A DNA stretch of 5,341 nt from an uncultured Ruminococcus sp. (lineage in GTDB: Bacteria; Bacillota; Clostridia; Oscillospirales; Ruminococcaceae), in contig CAADWP010000198.1 in the NCBI GenBank assembly GCA_900752785.1, positions 1-5,341 on the forward strand. The letters are read 5' to 3'. The notes beneath the pieces were generated by a model. That model had not been told where the DNA came from, did not search any database, and saw only the letters and a list, made by a program, of their open reading frames with translations. This document shows, piece by piece, positions 5,334-5,341 of this stretch (within the stretch, counting starts at the first letter, position 1; every line of letters starts with the position of its first letter). A program made the translations under genes and the position numbers.

Positions 5334-5341
5334 TTCAGATA

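Noticed and set aside
1..5341. CRISPR array, insertion sequence, tRNA or rRNA
   Set aside because: No spaced direct repeats, transposase, terminal repeats, cloverleaf or rRNA-like sequence was found on either strand.

Overview
The window reads as chromosomal DNA of a Gram-positive, low-to-mid GC, anaerobic fibre degrader of the Clostridia, most likely a Ruminococcus-like member of the Oscillospiraceae. Three things suggest this: a secreted GH10 xylanase with a C-terminal type I dockerin (a cellulosome subunit), a YabP-type sporulation protein, and a Firmicutes-style secG-rnr pair. Genus assignment is inference from gene content.

Layout, left to right. Positions 1-267 (minus) hold most of yabP, cut by the left edge. 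Positions 268-489 are a short spacer with a strong intrinsic terminator (400-429) that closes the xylanase transcript. Positions 490-2391 (minus) encode the xylanase: signal peptide, CBM22, GH10, poly-Ser linker, dockerin. Positions 2392-2849 are a 458-base divergent intergenic region with a good sigma-A promoter for the xylanase (leftward) and another for secG (rightward). The secG promoter would produce a leader of about 193 nt with three hairpins, a terminator-like stem followed by six T, and an alternative stem incompatible with that terminator. Positions 2850-3107 encode SecG. A hairpin plus T-tract fills the secG-rnr gap, and 3162-5330 encode RNase R. The last bases look like the ribosome binding site of a further gene, by usual gene order perhaps smpB.

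How the parts fit: SecG is a subunit of the Sec translocon, the route by which the xylanase would leave the cell, but the two genes are divergent and separately promoted, so a functional link is only general. RNase R and, if present, SmpB belong to RNA quality control and ribosome rescue. All four protein families are known. The part not explained by a known family is the structured secG leader, which has the architecture of a cis-regulatory RNA and which I could not match to any class I remember.
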